Notes: generated by a model from the sequence alone, not told the origin. Counted from the stretch's first letter, positions 35,701 to 48,731 are shown. The stretch: 64,000 nucleotides of DNA from Melastoma dodecandrum (GCA_029817715.1 JARUPY010000088.1:2294001-2358000); one strand, 5' to 3'. Numbers and translations are program-made.

Positions 35701-38700
35701 ATGAAGCTCACCGTCAAGACACTCAAGGGGAGTCACTTCGAGATCAAAGTTAACCCCACTGACAGTGTGAGTGGTTTCGGTAGTGATTGCGTCGACCGGG
35801 TGTTGGAAAACTATGGTCTTTGCGTCGTTGGAGCTGATGTTGGTTCGCTTTGGGTTGTGGGTCGGTGTTGAATTGATCCGTCACTTGCTAAATTTCTTCA
35901 AAGTTGGTGTCATTAAAGTTGTAGCTCGTCGTGGGGTCTCGAAGGTCTGTACTTTTTCCAGATAATTGTAATGCGGCGACCAGTAGATGGAGAGATTGTG
36001 ATGCGGAGTCGGGTCCCTTTTTTGGAGTTTTTGTTAGATTGAATTTGGATGGATACTCCTTGTATTTGCTCATGTGCTTAACCGTTTAAAGACACTTTCT
36101 TTAATGCCCGAGTTAACGTACTTACCCTCTTGATAGATGTTGTGGTATTCCCGTGTAGATGTTTAGCCTACTATTCATTCCATACTGAAAGGGAAATGAG
36201 TTTTGTACGAAAATATGGTTAGTTTTAAAAAAAATTTGCGAAATACGGTCCGAGTTTCGTAAAATACGGTTTTACCGTCGAATGCGCCCCTTAAATTGCA
36301 AAGAGAAACCCGCCCCTAATTTTGAAAACTCATCCCTCAACACTTAGAGAAATGAAGGGGCATCCAACGAGGGGCGAGTTTTGAAAATCCGCCCCTTCAG
36401 GAAATGCATAAGGGGCGGGTTTTAGTTTTGAAAACCAACCCTCTAATAAATGAATAAGGGGCGGGCTTTCAAAACCTGCCCCTCCCCCTATTCTTCCCTC
36501 CCCTCTCCCTTTTCTCCGCGCTTTCCTCTCCCTCCCCTCTGCCCCCTCTCTCCGTTTCCTTCTCTTCTTTCCTTAAAAAAAAACGCGCCTATTTACATGG
36601 AGGGTGGGTGCAAAACGCACCCCTCCGACGGTAAAACCGTATTTTATGAAACTCAGACCGTATTTCGTAAATGTTTTTTTTTTAACCAACGGTATTTTCA
36701 TACAAAGCTCGAAAGGGAAATATCCCTGGAATTTGCAGGGCAGAGGGTTTTTGTAGGGCAAAGTTTATATAAAAGAGAACCTTTTTTTCCGCTGTTGAGA
36801 TCGATGCTTAGGAAAAAAGTTTCTATTGGTGTTGACAGAAACATACTTTTTGCTGTTATGTTATTTCCTTTGGTATCTGTGTTGGGTCATCCTCCTTTCC
36901 TCTTTAGTTATGAAATTTAAGTGTAGCAACATAAATGAGATTCGTTATTCTTGGTGTTAGATTATGGCTGTGAAGAAGAACATTGAAGATGTACAGGGAA
37001 AGGATAATTATCCCTGTGGTCAGCAATTACTTATCCACAATGGGAAGGTTCTGAAGGATGAGACGACATTAGCCGACAATAAAGTGTCTGAAGATGGATT
37101 TCTGGTCGTCATGCTTAGCAAGGTTGGCCTTTCGTATTCCATGGGATCCTTAGCAATGCTGTTGTTTATGTTCTTACAACATTATTGTAAATATCTGTTG
37201 TTATGTATAAGGTTTGTGACTTTTATATTCCTTTTATGTTTCTCTTTAGAGCAAAGTCTCAGGCTCAGGTACTTCCTCTGCTCAGGTAATCCCCTATTTC
37301 CTCGTTTTTATTAGTTTAATTTATTGAATCTCTTGGTGCAGATTGTGTATAATTTTATATCTTCTCTTCTGTGAATGTAGCCCGTTTCTACCACCCCAGC
37401 TGTTTCTGCTACAACCATTCCAGCTTCAAATCCATCTCCTGCTCCTGAAGCTCCAGTGCAACCTCCGTGAGTTCTTTTCTTCAGAATTCTAAGTCGGATT
37501 CCTGTATTTCCAGCATAGATATGTACCTTTCTTTATTTGTTGAGAAAGATTTTGAGCTCTCCTATTCTGTTCAGCTCCTCAATGAGTGCATCCGGGGAAG
37601 TGGCAACTTCTAAGTACGGTACTTTTGCTCTTTATACAAGGATGTATTTTCAATGAATGTTATTTGGAAGGAAATATGAAAATGAGTTTGTGATAGATTT
37701 GGAAAAGAAATGCAATGGTTGATGGCACGTATCACAATATTATGGGGGTTCTGTTGAATATTTGCTAGATCATTTACTTTATCGAATGCTGCTAATAAAA
37801 AAAGATGGGCTAATGCATGGGTTCTTGACTAAAATTGTCGAGTTTTACGAAATTCATAAGTTTCTGTCTCATTACCCAAGAGACAAAGCCATTTACATGT
37901 CCAGGTGATTTGCAACATGTAGTCTATCTAAACATGGTTATCACATTTCATTTTGACTGGCGTGTATTCTAATGTTACGAGAGGTGCAGCGTGTCTACAG
38001 ATGCATACAGTCAAGCTGCCTCACACGTAGTTGCTGGAAATAATCTGGAGGAGAGTATACAGCAAATTATGGACATGGGTGGTGGAACTTGGGACAGAGA
38101 CACAGTTGTACGTGCACTACGAGCAGCATATAACAATCCCGAGAGAGCCGTTGATTATTTATACTCTGTAAGTCTAAGTGGTGAACAAAATGGCGATACA
38201 TTGTGCTTTAAGTTCTTAATACGGCAATAACAAAATTTTCAATCCTTTAATGATAAGGGTATCCCCGAAGCTGCCGAATTAGCTGTTCCTGCGCCTCAGT
38301 ATTCAGCTAGTCAGGCAAATCAAGCAACTGCCGCTCCAGCTGCGCCTGTGTCTGGTGCACCTAATACAGCTCCACTGAATTTGTTTCCACAAGTAAAATT
38401 CAGCTCAAAAGATATCCCTTGTTAGTTTTCATACTTATATAAATTCTCACAATCAGCCATTCCTTAGTAGCAAGTCTCTGGGGGTGGCGGTGGTCGTGGG
38501 CTTGGAACACTCGATTTCCTACAGAACAATCAGCAGGTATATTATCGTGGAACCATTCCACTGAAATCTGAGAAGTAAATGTATTTGTGCCCACAGTGCC
38601 TATTGATAGTTTAATGCATTCAGTAGTCTAATTTAGATTCGCAAATTAGAGTTAGACTTGTTCGAATCTTGAGTTATGACCAGGCTTTATTTGAGCTCTT

Positions 38701-39465
38701 AGAGCGTTTCTCTTTTCTTTTTCTCAGTTTCAAGCTCTACGATCAATGGTACAAGCAAATCCACAGATTTTACAGGTTCATGATTACTCCCGTTGATAGT
38801 ATCCTTGAAACGATGTAATCCAAGGGGAGATAAAATCTCAGTTAGTAATCTCTCTCATTCCTTTTATTACAGCCCATGCTTCAGGAACTTGGAAAGCAGA
38901 ATCCACAGCTTTTGAGATTGATCCAGGAGCACCATACGGAGTTTCTTCAGCTAATAAATGAACCGGTTGATGGTTCAGAGGGGTTAGTACCTTATTAGCA
39001 TTTCCTTTACATGATTTCAATCAGGGGCATGTGTGCATGCCCTTTGTCTAGGGCCTTTGCAGGAAGCTAGCTTGTTGGTATACCCATATCAAATTCTTAA
39101 CTATTAATCTATGCTCAACGCGTATAATTTATTTTCGTGATGACATGAATGTTTTTGTGGTAGGGACATGTTTGATCAGCAAGGGCAAGACATGCCTCAT
39201 GCCATTCACGTAACGCCAGCGGAGCAGGAGGCATTGGATCGGGTATGTACATTTACTTCTTTCTCTTCCATTCATCTTAATCTTTTCTATATCCACGTGT
39301 GTATCTGTACCGTTGCTTGTACCCTGATTCTCCATAAACGCGTCGAAGCTCGAGGCGATGGGATTTGACAGAGCTCTTGTCATCGAGGCATTCTTAGCTT
39401 GCGACCGGAACGAAGAACTGGCCGCTAACTACTTGTTGGAGCATGCCGGAGATTTCGAGGACTAA
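35701..39465 (+). CDS. RAD23: ubiquitin receptor RAD23
   Basis: Twelve exons in phase give 373 residues: 35701-35766, 36961-37122, 37250-37285, 37381-37466, 37575-37613, 37990-38167, 38258-38392, 38471-38536, 38728-38775, 38873-38982, 39164-39242, 39349-39465. Order of domains: ubiquitin-like ([19 protein letters not shown] to FLVVMLSK), a Ser/Pro/Ala linker, UBA1 ([20 protein letters not shown], ending AVDYLYS), the XPC-binding domain ([20 protein letters not shown]), and UBA2 ([20 protein letters not shown], ending in DFED). It shuttles ubiquitylated proteins to the 26S proteasome and takes part in DNA-damage recognition. Intron 1 is 1194 bases and contains a MITE. Two acceptors (before exons 7 and 12) have weak pyrimidine tracts but keep frame and homology. 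Confidence 0.95.
36198..36710. mobile_element. Mutator-type MITE in RAD23 intron 1
   Basis: 513-bp element with inverted ends of about 85 bp (GAGTTTTGTACGAAAATA at the left; the reverse complement of the right end reads GAGCTTTGTATGAAAATA). It is flanked by a perfect 11-bp duplication GAAAGGGAAAT (36187-36197 and 36711-36721), the size Mutator-like elements make. The middle carries several copies of a GGGGCGGG-TTTT motif in both orientations. No transposase is present. Confidence 0.85.
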
Positions 39466-40579
39466 GGCAGGAATTAATTAATCATTCGAATCGCGCCATT
39501 TTCTGGGAGACGATTTCTGGAGGCGGGCTGTCATGTGTGGCTCGCCGGAGGCAGTGGTTTATTTATGCTCTTATTTTCTTGGAAGTCCATTATATGACAC
39601 ACTCATTTGTTTCTGACGAGGGGGGGCGTGGCAAAAACTATTTGTACGAAGCTCAACGATGTGTTTCCTGCTTCTGACGAGGTCATTTTCCTCTTCCTTT
39701 AGCACATGTTGATGGAAGGCGGGCGTGAAAGAGTTGTTGGACAAACTGTTCTGTTTTCCACTTGGCTGATAGAGTTTTTGCAGTACAACGATTCAAAACT
39801 AATCTAAATTTTCGAAAGAGGAAAAGCAGCACATCTTTCCCAAACTTCTAAAAGCCCATTTTGTCAGTGTGCCGATAATCTACATCTTTTTTCTAACACT
39901 TTCTCCAACACTACTTTCAAAATTTAAAATCCCACCTAAAAGTCTATCATGTGGAACCCACACAACAACTCATAATTGGGGCTTCGTTACATTTATGGTT
40001 AGCTAAAAGAAATTATGAAATTATGGAATTCGAATTTTCGCAAAAATTAAAATTTATAAAGTTATACTTTCAAAAATAAGTAGAAATTGAATTTATAGAG
40101 TTCGCTATAAATTCGACTTTCTTTTTGGGCAAAGTCGAACTTTATTTTTCCGACTTAACTTGTTTCGTTTGGAACACTTTCCTCCTCGTAATTGCATTTA
40201 CAGTTCACCCTCCCATTTTTACCAATGCAAAATACCAACTTGATCACCTATGGGTAGGTAATCCAATCTCTCTTTCATTCCCTAGTTCTGTTCCTCGTAT
40301 TTTGTCTCGAGAATCCTCCTCATCTCCCCCCTTGGGTTTCCTGAATTAACGACCCCTTTTGGTTTTGAAAATTCCCCTTCTTGTCACATTTGAACAGGCA
40401 CAGTACTTCATCTATTTATGCCATGTTGGCCCCCAAGATCTTCAATTCAAATGTCATTCATTACAACCTCAACTCCAGACGAAAGCGCCAACAGCCGTTA
40501 AATACTCCCCCCCCGGTCTTTTCCACAAACCAGCAAGCAGACATTTTGAAGGAGACCCACAAGAATCTTGCCCAAATCC
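39466..40579. other. intergenic between RAD23 and TULP8
   Basis: RAD23 3' region, an A/T-rich stretch (about 39980-40130) with partial self-complementarity, and a CT-rich leader for the next gene. No coding domain is seen; the leader contains upstream ATGs. Confidence 0.5.
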
Positions 40580-42911
40580 ATGAATACCCACCAAGGAGCC
40601 CTCGTTTCTCGTCAGCACTCGAACGGCTCTCTCTGTATTGATCCCCTGACCGACTCGATGCAGGACTGCGGCGGTGACGTAGCCCCGGCGAATCTGACAC
40701 CGGTCGCTGGCAAGGAAAATGAGCCTCCTAATGTGAAGGGGGAGGAAAGTTCGGTTCTTGGGGATAATAAGGAGGATTGTTCGTCTAAGCAGAGTTCAAA
40801 GACGAAGCCGAAGCCGAAGCCTTTACGTCGCGAGAGGGCGTTGAGGCCTTCATCCCTGCAGTTCTGCATGCAAATGAACGAGTTCGAATCGGGCCTTGGG
40901 TTGAAGGCGAGGAATGAAGCGACGGCTCCTGGTTCGGAGAATCCTCCGCATTCCGTTAATATCTGGGATTACTCCGACTCCGAGGCCGCCCCTGCTTCTT
41001 CCTGGGCTACTTTGCCAAACAAGTGAGAAAAGAAAAAATCATCTTCTGCCTTTTTCTGTGTTTGATATTTGATGGTGTTTTGGAAGGAGACATTGCCGGA
41101 TTTGTTATCTTGGTAGATTCCGTTTGATTCTTGTCATTTTTCTGTGCTAGTAACTGAGTGCATGTTCCCTCGTTTTGATGAGCTTCTATGAATGGTCGTG
41201 AGATTTTAGGACGTTGCTGTGCCGGCCATTACCGGTGGACATAGAGAAGTGTTCCTGTGTTATCGTCAAGGAGGCCGCGGACGAAGCAACCAGTGGTACT
41301 CTGTTTTCGCTCTACACTAACGTGAGTCTTCCTGGCTACCCAACTTGCCGGGAACTGTATTGGGCGACAAAGACGATTCTGTGCACGCTCTTGTTTGTTT
41401 GACTAGTCTCATCTTTGCGGCGATCATGTACGATCGAGGAGGACGTGATGGTTAAATGTAGGTTCACGTCTAGAAGGAATCTGAGGTGATTCTCCCTGAA
41501 AATTCTGAGAGAAATATCGACTGAAGATCTAAACCTGTTGAGACACATCCTGCACTTGCACGAATTGACATTATTTGCTGTCATAAACAAGAGTAGGATT
41601 TGTATTACTAATTGACCTGCTTGAAATAATTGTCTTAATGAAACTGAAGTGCTGGTCGTTTCACAATTCACATGATCCCAACAAGTACCCTTGTGTATCC
41701 ATTCCTGAAATTTAATGTTACAGGAAGGTAAGGGACGGCAGGATCGGAAATTAGCTGTTGCCTGCTGTAAGCGTCGGAATGGGAAATCTGTATTCACAGT
41801 AGCTCAGTCGGTAAAGGGTGCTTCATCAAGTAGAGATGAGAGTCTTGTTGGAACCGTAACAGCTAACCTCATGGGGTCAAAGTATCAAATATGGGACCAG
41901 GTTCTCCACTCGTTTCTGCATAACATGTTATATCTCTACCATTGGATGCTGATTAGTTATTCTTCTCCCTGCCTTACAAAATCAGGGAATTACTTCAAGT
42001 TCCTCTAGTGAAGAATCGAGAAATCTCTTAGCAGTCGTAACGTGAGGATTGATTCTTTTTCTCCACGCATCTCCGTTCTATATCCCATGAATAAAAGGAA
42101 ATGAAGGCGACGAGTTTCTTACTTATTTGCTTTGCAGATTTATGCCGACTATAGCCACTTGGACCGGAAGCTTCAGGAACATGAGGGCTTATGTGCCTAA
42201 GCACCAATCGATGCAGCTGAAAAATCCGAGCCAGGTAAGCTTAAGAGAATTATCTGTAACTGTAGAGGCCTTTTAATAATTGCCATTCTCTAGCTGACCT
42301 TTGTGTTTCAGGTGCAACACATTCGTGGATTACCAAATGACTGGGACGAGAAGGTGGAGAAGGTGCATCAGTTAATCTCAAGAGTTCCTCATTACAATAA
42401 GGTATGGACACGGTCTGGGGAGGTTTTTATTGAAAGATGTGTTCTTTATCAAAGTATTGTCTTTCTTGGCACTTCAGGCAACAAAACAATATGAACTAGA
42501 TTTCAGAGACAACGGAAAATCCGGGTATAACGTTCAAAGATCGGTGAAGAATTTCCAGCTCAAGTTGGAGGTATCATTCAGTCTACTGATTCCATTGACC
42601 AATTCCATCATCTAGTACTGTGATGCAAGAACCTTGCAGCTTATTTACATTCCTGTCTAGGAAAATGGGAAGCAGACGATTCTGCAGCTTGGAAGGGTTG
42701 ATAAATCGAAGTACATCATGGATTACAGGTAAAAAACCAACTCTTTTCCAGAAGACTCGACTGCTCTGCTCATTCAAATGTGAGGGAAATGATTAAGAAT
42801 TTTGATCTCATATCCCATCATCACTCAAATTGCAGGTATCCATTAACAGGCTACCAGGCTTTCTGCATATGTTTAGCGTCCATTGATTCGAAGCTGTGCT
42901 GCACAGTGTAG
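40580..42911 (+). CDS. TULP8: Tubby-like protein 8
   Basis: Nine exons in phase give 403 residues: 40580-41022, 41210-41321, 41724-41900, 41986-42041, 42138-42234, 42312-42401, 42478-42570, 42661-42728, 42836-42911. The N-terminal third is low complexity and lacks the F-box found in most plant Tubby-like proteins, as in TULP8. The conserved block NIWDYSDSEAAPASSWATLP precedes the tubby domain, which ends with YPLTGYQAFCICLASIDSKL then CCTV. Tubby domains bind phosphoinositides at the membrane; the function of TULP8 is not established. In this copy the middle of the domain (GITSSSSSEESRNLLAVVTF) shows the long variable loop. The ATG chosen is the first in the open exon; a TTG-led extension upstream is not used. 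Confidence 0.92.
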
Positions 42912-43217
42912 CGGTTGCCAAATTGTGTGACTCTGGGACTCAATCACGGAGTCTGAGGTACATGTAGAGACCCTTAGAGCCATGTTTCGCGGCCATTTTC
43001 CGATGGAGAGAGCCAATGGAGCCCATTCATATGCGGCAATATAATCTTTGCTTACATGTAATGAACTTAGCTGATTCGGCGAGGAATGAACTGCCTGTTT
43101 TGCTTTAAACTCCGCTTGTATACTCGGGAATTCGCTTACACGGAGTTGTAAGCCTGTAGTTGTAATAAAAGCAGCTCCAGTTTCATTTCATTCGATGGTG
43201 TTGGAAATCAGAGGCTG
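42912..43217. other. TULP8 3' region and PPR leader
   Basis: Short 306-base gap between two genes on the same strand. AATAAA at about 43165 could be the TULP8 poly(A) signal. No gene is seen. Confidence 0.5.
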
Positions 43218-44831
43218 ATGGAAAATGCGGTCAAGGTGACATTGTACCAGGTTGTCTCGAACATCCGGACCTTACGACAAGCAGAGCATGTCATGGCAGC
43301 GATCATCAAGTCCGCGCTGCACGGTGACACTTTCCTGATCTCGAGGCTCGTGTCCTTCGCTTCCTTGTCAGGGTCCGGCAGCCTGATGCACGCCCAGCTG
43401 GTCTTCGAGGAAACTGCCATGGACGACACCTTCTGCTGCAACACGATGATCAGGGCTTACTCAAGAAGCGCGTTCCCCTTACGGGCGGTACTCATGTACA
43501 ACCGTATGCTACGGACGGAAGTCGAATGCAACCGGTTCACGCATAATTTTGTCCTAAAAGCTCTTGCCAGGATATTATGGTGCGAAGAGAAGGACTGTTG
43601 TAGGGTCGGTGAGGGTTGCGGAGGGGATACCTCAAAGCGCATTGGTTGTAAAGGCGCTGAAGTTCATTGCAGGGTCGTTAAGGTGGGGATGGATGGTGAT
43701 TCCCATGTCAGGAACTCGCTTGTAAAATTGTATGCGCTCTGCGGGCGGATGGACCATGCGAGGATGTTGTTTGATGAAATGCCAGAGAGAAACGTGGCTT
43801 CTTGGAATATCATGATAGCGGCTCATGAGAGATCCGGTGATTTCACTTCTGCTGACTGGCTTTTTGGGGTGATGCCTGAGAAGAATGTGGTGTCCTGGAA
43901 TATGAGGATTGCTAGGTATGGAAGGATGGGAGACATCGCGAGGGCGAGAGAGGTTTTCAATGGAATGGTTGAGCGAGATGAGGTTACATGGAATTCCATG
44001 ATCGCAGCTTACGTACAGGTCAAGAACTACGGTGAGGCGTTAACTCTCTTTCATGAAATGTTGAATTCTGAGGTCGAGGCGACAGAGGTAACTATAGTTT
44101 CTGTTTTGGGTGCTTGTGCGGAGATGGGTGCTCTTGAAGTAGGGAGAAAGATCCACGATTTGTTGAAACAGAGAAGGTTAAGTGTCGATGGTTATCTTGG
44201 CATCGCACTTGTTGACATGTATGCCAAGTGCGGAAGCTTAAGCCTGGCTTGGGAGGTATTCAACGATGTGAAGATGAAGCCCATCAGTTGTTGGAATGCG
44301 ATGATTATGGGCTTGGCTGTCCATGGCTTTTCATCCGAAGCATTAGACTTATTTGTGAAGCTGGAGGGTAGCGCCAGTGAAGTTCGACCGAATCGGATCA
44401 CCTTCATTGGTGTTTTAATGGCTTGTAGCCATAGAGGGCTGGTGGATGAGGGTCGCGCTCTTTTTGAGGCCATGACGACGGAGTATGGGATTGAGCGTGA
44501 TATGAAGCATTATGGATGCATGATCGATCTTTTGAGCAGATGGGGTTGTCTGGATGAAGCTTTCCAGATGATAAAGAGCATGCCCTTCAAGCCGAACTCC
44601 ATTCTGTGGCGAACGTTGTTGGGTGCTTGTAGAGTACACAAACAAGCTGAATTAGCCATGCGATGCTTCCAAGAGCTCACCTGCTTGGGATTGGTGACCG
44701 ATGGGGACTACATATTACTTTCAAATACTTTTGCTGAAGCTGGAAGATGGGACTGTGTGGAAAGATTGAGGTACGATATGAACATCGAAAGAGTGTTGAA
44801 AAGGCCGGGCTCCAGCAACTTTGGCACTTGA
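43218..44831 (+). CDS. pentatricopeptide repeat protein (PLS class)
   Basis: Intronless, 537 residues, as usual for plant PPR genes. Tandem 35-residue-type repeats run through most of the protein, for example DGDSHVRNSLVKLYALCGRM, NVASWNIMIAAHERSGDFTS, DEVTWNSMIAAYVQVKNYGE and GIALVDMYAKCGSLSLAWEV, with the MPERN and WNxMI signatures of P, L and S repeats. The C-terminus (ILWRTLLGACRVHKQAELAM ... NTFAEAGRWDCVERLR) is an E-type motif that stops at KRPGSSNFGT, without E+ or DYW domains. Such proteins bind organelle RNA and often act in editing or stability; lack of DYW means any editing role would need a partner. No clear transit peptide is obvious. General layout resembles At5g15300; target unknown. 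Confidence 0.9.
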   Translation: MENAVKVTLYQVVSNIRTLRQAEHVMAAIIKSALHGDTFLISRLVSFASLSGSGSLMHAQLVFEETAMDDTFCCNTMIRAYSRSAFPLRAVLMYNRMLRTEVECNRFTHNFVLKALARILWCEEKDCCRVGEGCGGDTSKRIGCKGAEVHCRVVKVGMDGDSHVRNSLVKLYALCGRMDHARMLFDEMPERNVASWNIMIAAHERSGDFTSADWLFGVMPEKNVVSWNMRIARYGRMGDIARAREVFNGMVERDEVTWNSMIAAYVQVKNYGEALTLFHEMLNSEVEATEVTIVSVLGACAEMGALEVGRKIHDLLKQRRLSVDGYLGIALVDMYAKCGSLSLAWEVFNDVKMKPISCWNAMIMGLAVHGFSSEALDLFVKLEGSASEVRPNRITFIGVLMACSHRGLVDEGRALFEAMTTEYGIERDMKHYGCMIDLLSRWGCLDEAFQMIKSMPFKPNSILWRTLLGACRVHKQAELAMRCFQELTCLGLVTDGDYILLSNTFAEAGRWDCVERLRYDMNIERVLKRPGSSNFGT

Positions 44832-44934
44832 GATTCCATAAGGGTCAAATTGTCTGTCAACTATTGTCAACGTCATTGTAAATTCGGCGTATTTACACAG
44901 CACGTGATGGAACCCAATCTCCAGGCCTTATATA

Positions 44935-47900
44935 CTAACTTTCAAGTTTTCGCATGAGACCACGCAACTGATTGCAGATGTCCATGATGCTCGTGCGTTT
45001 GCTTGGCAACTCAGCTGAGCACGCAACTCCTATTCGGAGAACTGACATCAGACATTCCTCGAAATTGCTATGGGATACTTTGCCACTGTCACTGCTACTG
45101 CCATCTGTTATGGGTATAAGCATGGGATCGGCTATCTCCATAACGCGATCAGGGAGAGCAGCCTGCACGTAGTTCCGGAGGTTATGGTTGTCCAGGAAGC
45201 TGCTTTCCGTTGGCCTTTTGCCCGTGAATGTCTCGAGGACAAGTATTCCATAGCTGTATATGTCGGCCTGAGTGGAAGCCTCCTTCCCTTGTGAGTATTC
45301 TGCAAGTACACAAACTAGTGGTTTAGAGTCATAAGATATGCAGTTTGGTGTAAAAGGTGAATTTCTAATATATAACCTGGCGCGACGTATCCAATGGTTC
45401 CTCTGATCCCGAGAGAAGCCGACATAACTTCCTCGGGTGACAGTATTTTAGCAAGTCCAAAGTCGCCAACATGTGCAGAGAGGTCCTTGTCGAGGAGGAC
45501 ATTGCTTGGTTTCAGATCACAGTGAACTATTGGCGTATGACACTGATTATGCAGGTAATTAATTGCGTTGGCGACGTCCGTTATGATATTAAGCCGTTGC
45601 ATCATGGTCAAAATCTTCTGTTCTGTCGTGGGATGCAACCACTTCTCCAAGCTACCATTAGACATGTAGTTGAACACCAGAGCCTTAAACTCGTTCCCTT
45701 GGCGATCAATGCTTGAGCATGAAGTGATGACTCTGACGAGATTCCGGTGGCGGATATGCCTCAGGGCTTCACATTCGGCCACAAAGTTTTTGGAAACTCC
45801 TTCAATCTGGACTTTGAGTACCTTGACTGCTACGACTTCCTCACGATCTCCCAAAACCCCTTTATACACCATGCCAAAACTTCCCTCGCCGATTAGGTTT
45901 GCGCTAGAAAAACCGTCCGTCGCATTGTGAAGCGTGGAGTAAGACACTTTGGGGTGGACCGGCTGGGGCGAGGTCTCATCTCTTGGGGATTCGGGAGATG
46001 GTTCCCTTTTCTTCCTCCTGGACAGTGCAACCAACCAAACACAGAGCAGAAACAACGCGAAAGAGATAACCGAGACAATGATGATCACGACTAGCCATAC
46101 AGGTTTTCTTCCTTTCTTAGCGGCTTGATTTGGGCATAATGGCAGTTGCAGTGCCTCAACTCCTCCGCAAAGATCCAGGTTCCCCGAGATCGAGAATGCG
46201 CTCGTGTTTGCAAATAGCCCCGTTTTCGGAACTTCACCTTGGAGATCATTGAAGGATAGGTTGACATATCCATTAGACTGCAAGGCTTCCAAGGAATCGG
46301 GTATCTTTCCCGCCAGGCGGTTATCAGAAAGATCGAGGTATTGGAGACTTTTTAGTTGACCAAATGATGAAGGTATGGCACCCTGCAGATTATTGTGAGC
46401 CAAATTGAGGAAATCCATCATGACGCAGTTGCCGAGAGTCGCCGGTATTTCACCCGACAGCTCATTCTCAGAGAGATCCATTTTCCAGATGTTCTTCATA
46501 CTTCCCAGTGCTGTTTGCAACTGTCCTGATAGACGGTTTCGATATACACTGAAGATAGAGAGAGTGAGGCTCTTTGTCACCGACTCTGGTATCATCCCAC
46601 TCAGTTCGTTTCTGGAGAGGTATACTTGCTGCAAGTTGCCGTCGCCCAAAGATACCGGTATGCTCCCGTTGAAGGCATTTCCTTCTAAGCCTAATATTCC
46701 TAGCTGTGAGAGGTTACCAATGGACACCGGAATATTCCCAGAAAGTCTGTTGTCGATCAGTTGCAGGAATTGCAGCTTCGACAGCTGTCCAATTGTTCCC
46801 GGAATGCTGCCTGTGAGCATGTTTCCACCGAGAATAAGGTAGTTCAGATTGACCAGGTTGGCTATCTCGGGCTGGATAGTTCCACTTATATAGTTTTGAT
46901 CCAGTTGGAGTGAAGAAAGGGTACCGGACAGATTGTAGACAGAACTAGGGAGAACACCAGAAATATTCGTTTGGGAGAACCAGAGGCTTTGAAGCATCGA
47001 ACAATTGGTTAAAGAGGCAATGAAATCAAGATCATCCCCACTGTTGGTGCCGAGCGGGTTTTCACTTAGGCTCAGCAATTGCAAGTTCTGGAGGTGTCCG
47101 AGATCTTTAGGTATGGGGCCAGTGAAGTGGTTGTAAGAAAAATCAATCCGAACTGAGGTGTTTGGCAGGGTCGACGGAAAGGGCCCGGAAAACTCATTCC
47201 CTCCGAAAAAACCCAGTTGAAGGTTCGGGAAGGTTGTGGCTAGGTTTGATTGGACGCCCCCCGACAGCTTGTTGGCGGCCAAGGCAAGTGTAGTGAGTGA
47301 TGAGATATTGTAGAGGGATAAAGGTATTGCTCCGGTGAGGTTGTTGCTGGAAAGGAACAACTGCTGCAAGTTGGGTATGGATCCAACCTCGGGTGGTATG
47401 CTTCCCGTTAGGTAGTTGAAGCCCAAATACAGGATTTGAAGCGATGATATGTTCCCCAGTGTTGACGGGATGCTGCCGGAAAGACTGTTCTTCGTTAACT
47501 GCAGGCCCTGCAGATCAGTCAAAAGTCCAATCTCGACCGGAATCTTCCCGTAAATGTTGTTGCCATGGAGATCAAGGAAGACAAGACGAGAGCAACGGCT
47601 GAGGTTGACTGGAATGTCGCCCTCGAAAGAATTGTTACCCAACAGGAGACTCGTCAACCAGGAGAGCCTTCCGATCTCCTGCGGCAGAGGTCCATGGAAA
47701 CTGTTGTTCTGCAGGTTGATAACCCGAAGAAAAGTGAGGTTTCCGATTTCCGGGGACAGAACGCCTACCAACCCAGCCGACGACAGGTTCAGGACGGTCA
47801 CCCTGCCGAGTGTCGCATTGCACATAACTCCCTGCCATTCGCAGAAACGGCTCGTGTCATTCCATGACCGGAGCAACCCCAGAGAATCTCCTTGTATCTG

Positions 47901-48008
47901 CCTCCTAATAGCAAGCAAAGCTTGGTCATCGCTTGCGCTCGTCACACTGCCAACTAACAGGAGGAGGACCATAATTATCGCCAGATCTATGCCCCGTCGG
48001 AAGTTCAT
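44935..48008 (-). CDS. LRR receptor-like kinase, EFR/XA21 type (LRR XII)
   Basis: Two exons, 45377-48008 and 44935-45299, give 998 residues. Signal peptide (LAIIMVLLLLVGSVTSA), LRRNT cap with DDQALLAIRRQI and a Cys pair (FCEWQGVMC), about twenty LRRs (LxxLxLxxNxLxGxIP), a second Cys pair, a transmembrane segment (about 637-661) and a Ser/Thr kinase with IGEGSFGMVYKG, VAVK, the non-RD loop HCDLKPSN, DFG and VAPEYSQG completed across the intron. The phase-1 intron in the activation segment (before E of the APE-type motif) is the known position for this subfamily. Non-RD LRR XII kinases are typically pattern-recognition receptors; the ligand here is unknown. The start is the ATG at 48008 (a GTG lies nine bases upstream). 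Convergent with the PPR gene, 103 bases between stops. Confidence 0.93.
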
Positions 48009-48187
48009 GGTATCCACGGATCCGATAGGCCGGCAATGAGGGTAGCTTCTGGCCGACTCTCTTTGTCCTTGCTGACATTATAAAGTATAACGGGGTTAGG
48101 TTTGTCAACCTAGTGAGAAAAGGACTTAAAATAGCTGCGAAAGTCGTTCTTTTTCAAACGTTGTTATCGAGGATGCTCACGTTTTTT

Positions 48188-48298
48188 AGTTTTATTCCAT
48201 GATGACGTCACGTGGCGAATTATTTCGCCAAATGACGAATCTTTGAAAATAATTGGGCAAGTAACCCATCAAAGTCGGCTTTTGTAAGGCCGACTTTG
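48188..48298. repeat. left terminal inverted repeat
   Basis: Pairs with 52338-52448. Holds a short TTATTTCGCC palindrome region and one 25-bp AAGTCGG...CCGACTT hairpin unit at its inner end. Confidence 0.85.
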
Positions 48299-48731
48299 CT
48301 AGGTTTAAAAAAAAAAAAACAAACTCGGGGAGACAGAACTCCCCGAGTTAGAAGTGTCGCCAGCCCCTCCGCCCCCCGCCGCCTCCAAGCCGATTGCAGC
48401 CCCCTCGTCCCGGTTTTCCGTCTCCGAGCCCGTGCTTCCGTCCCCGTCCCTGAGCGCGTGCTTTCGTTACCGAGTCTGTGCATCCGTCCCCGTTCCCCAC
48501 GGTCCTCTTTGGAGCCATCCCGTCCCCGACCGTCGCCTTCCGTTCCCCTGAAGGTAATAGCGTAATTTTATGTTTTTTATAGTTAATTACCGTATAATTA
48601 GTTGAATTAATTGTTATTTATGATTAAGTATAATTAATTAGTGTTAATGTTATCGTATGAAAATTATGGTAAGATGTGGTTTATAAAGGATAGGAAAGTG
48701 TTTAATTGACATTTTCGAATCTAATTACCTA

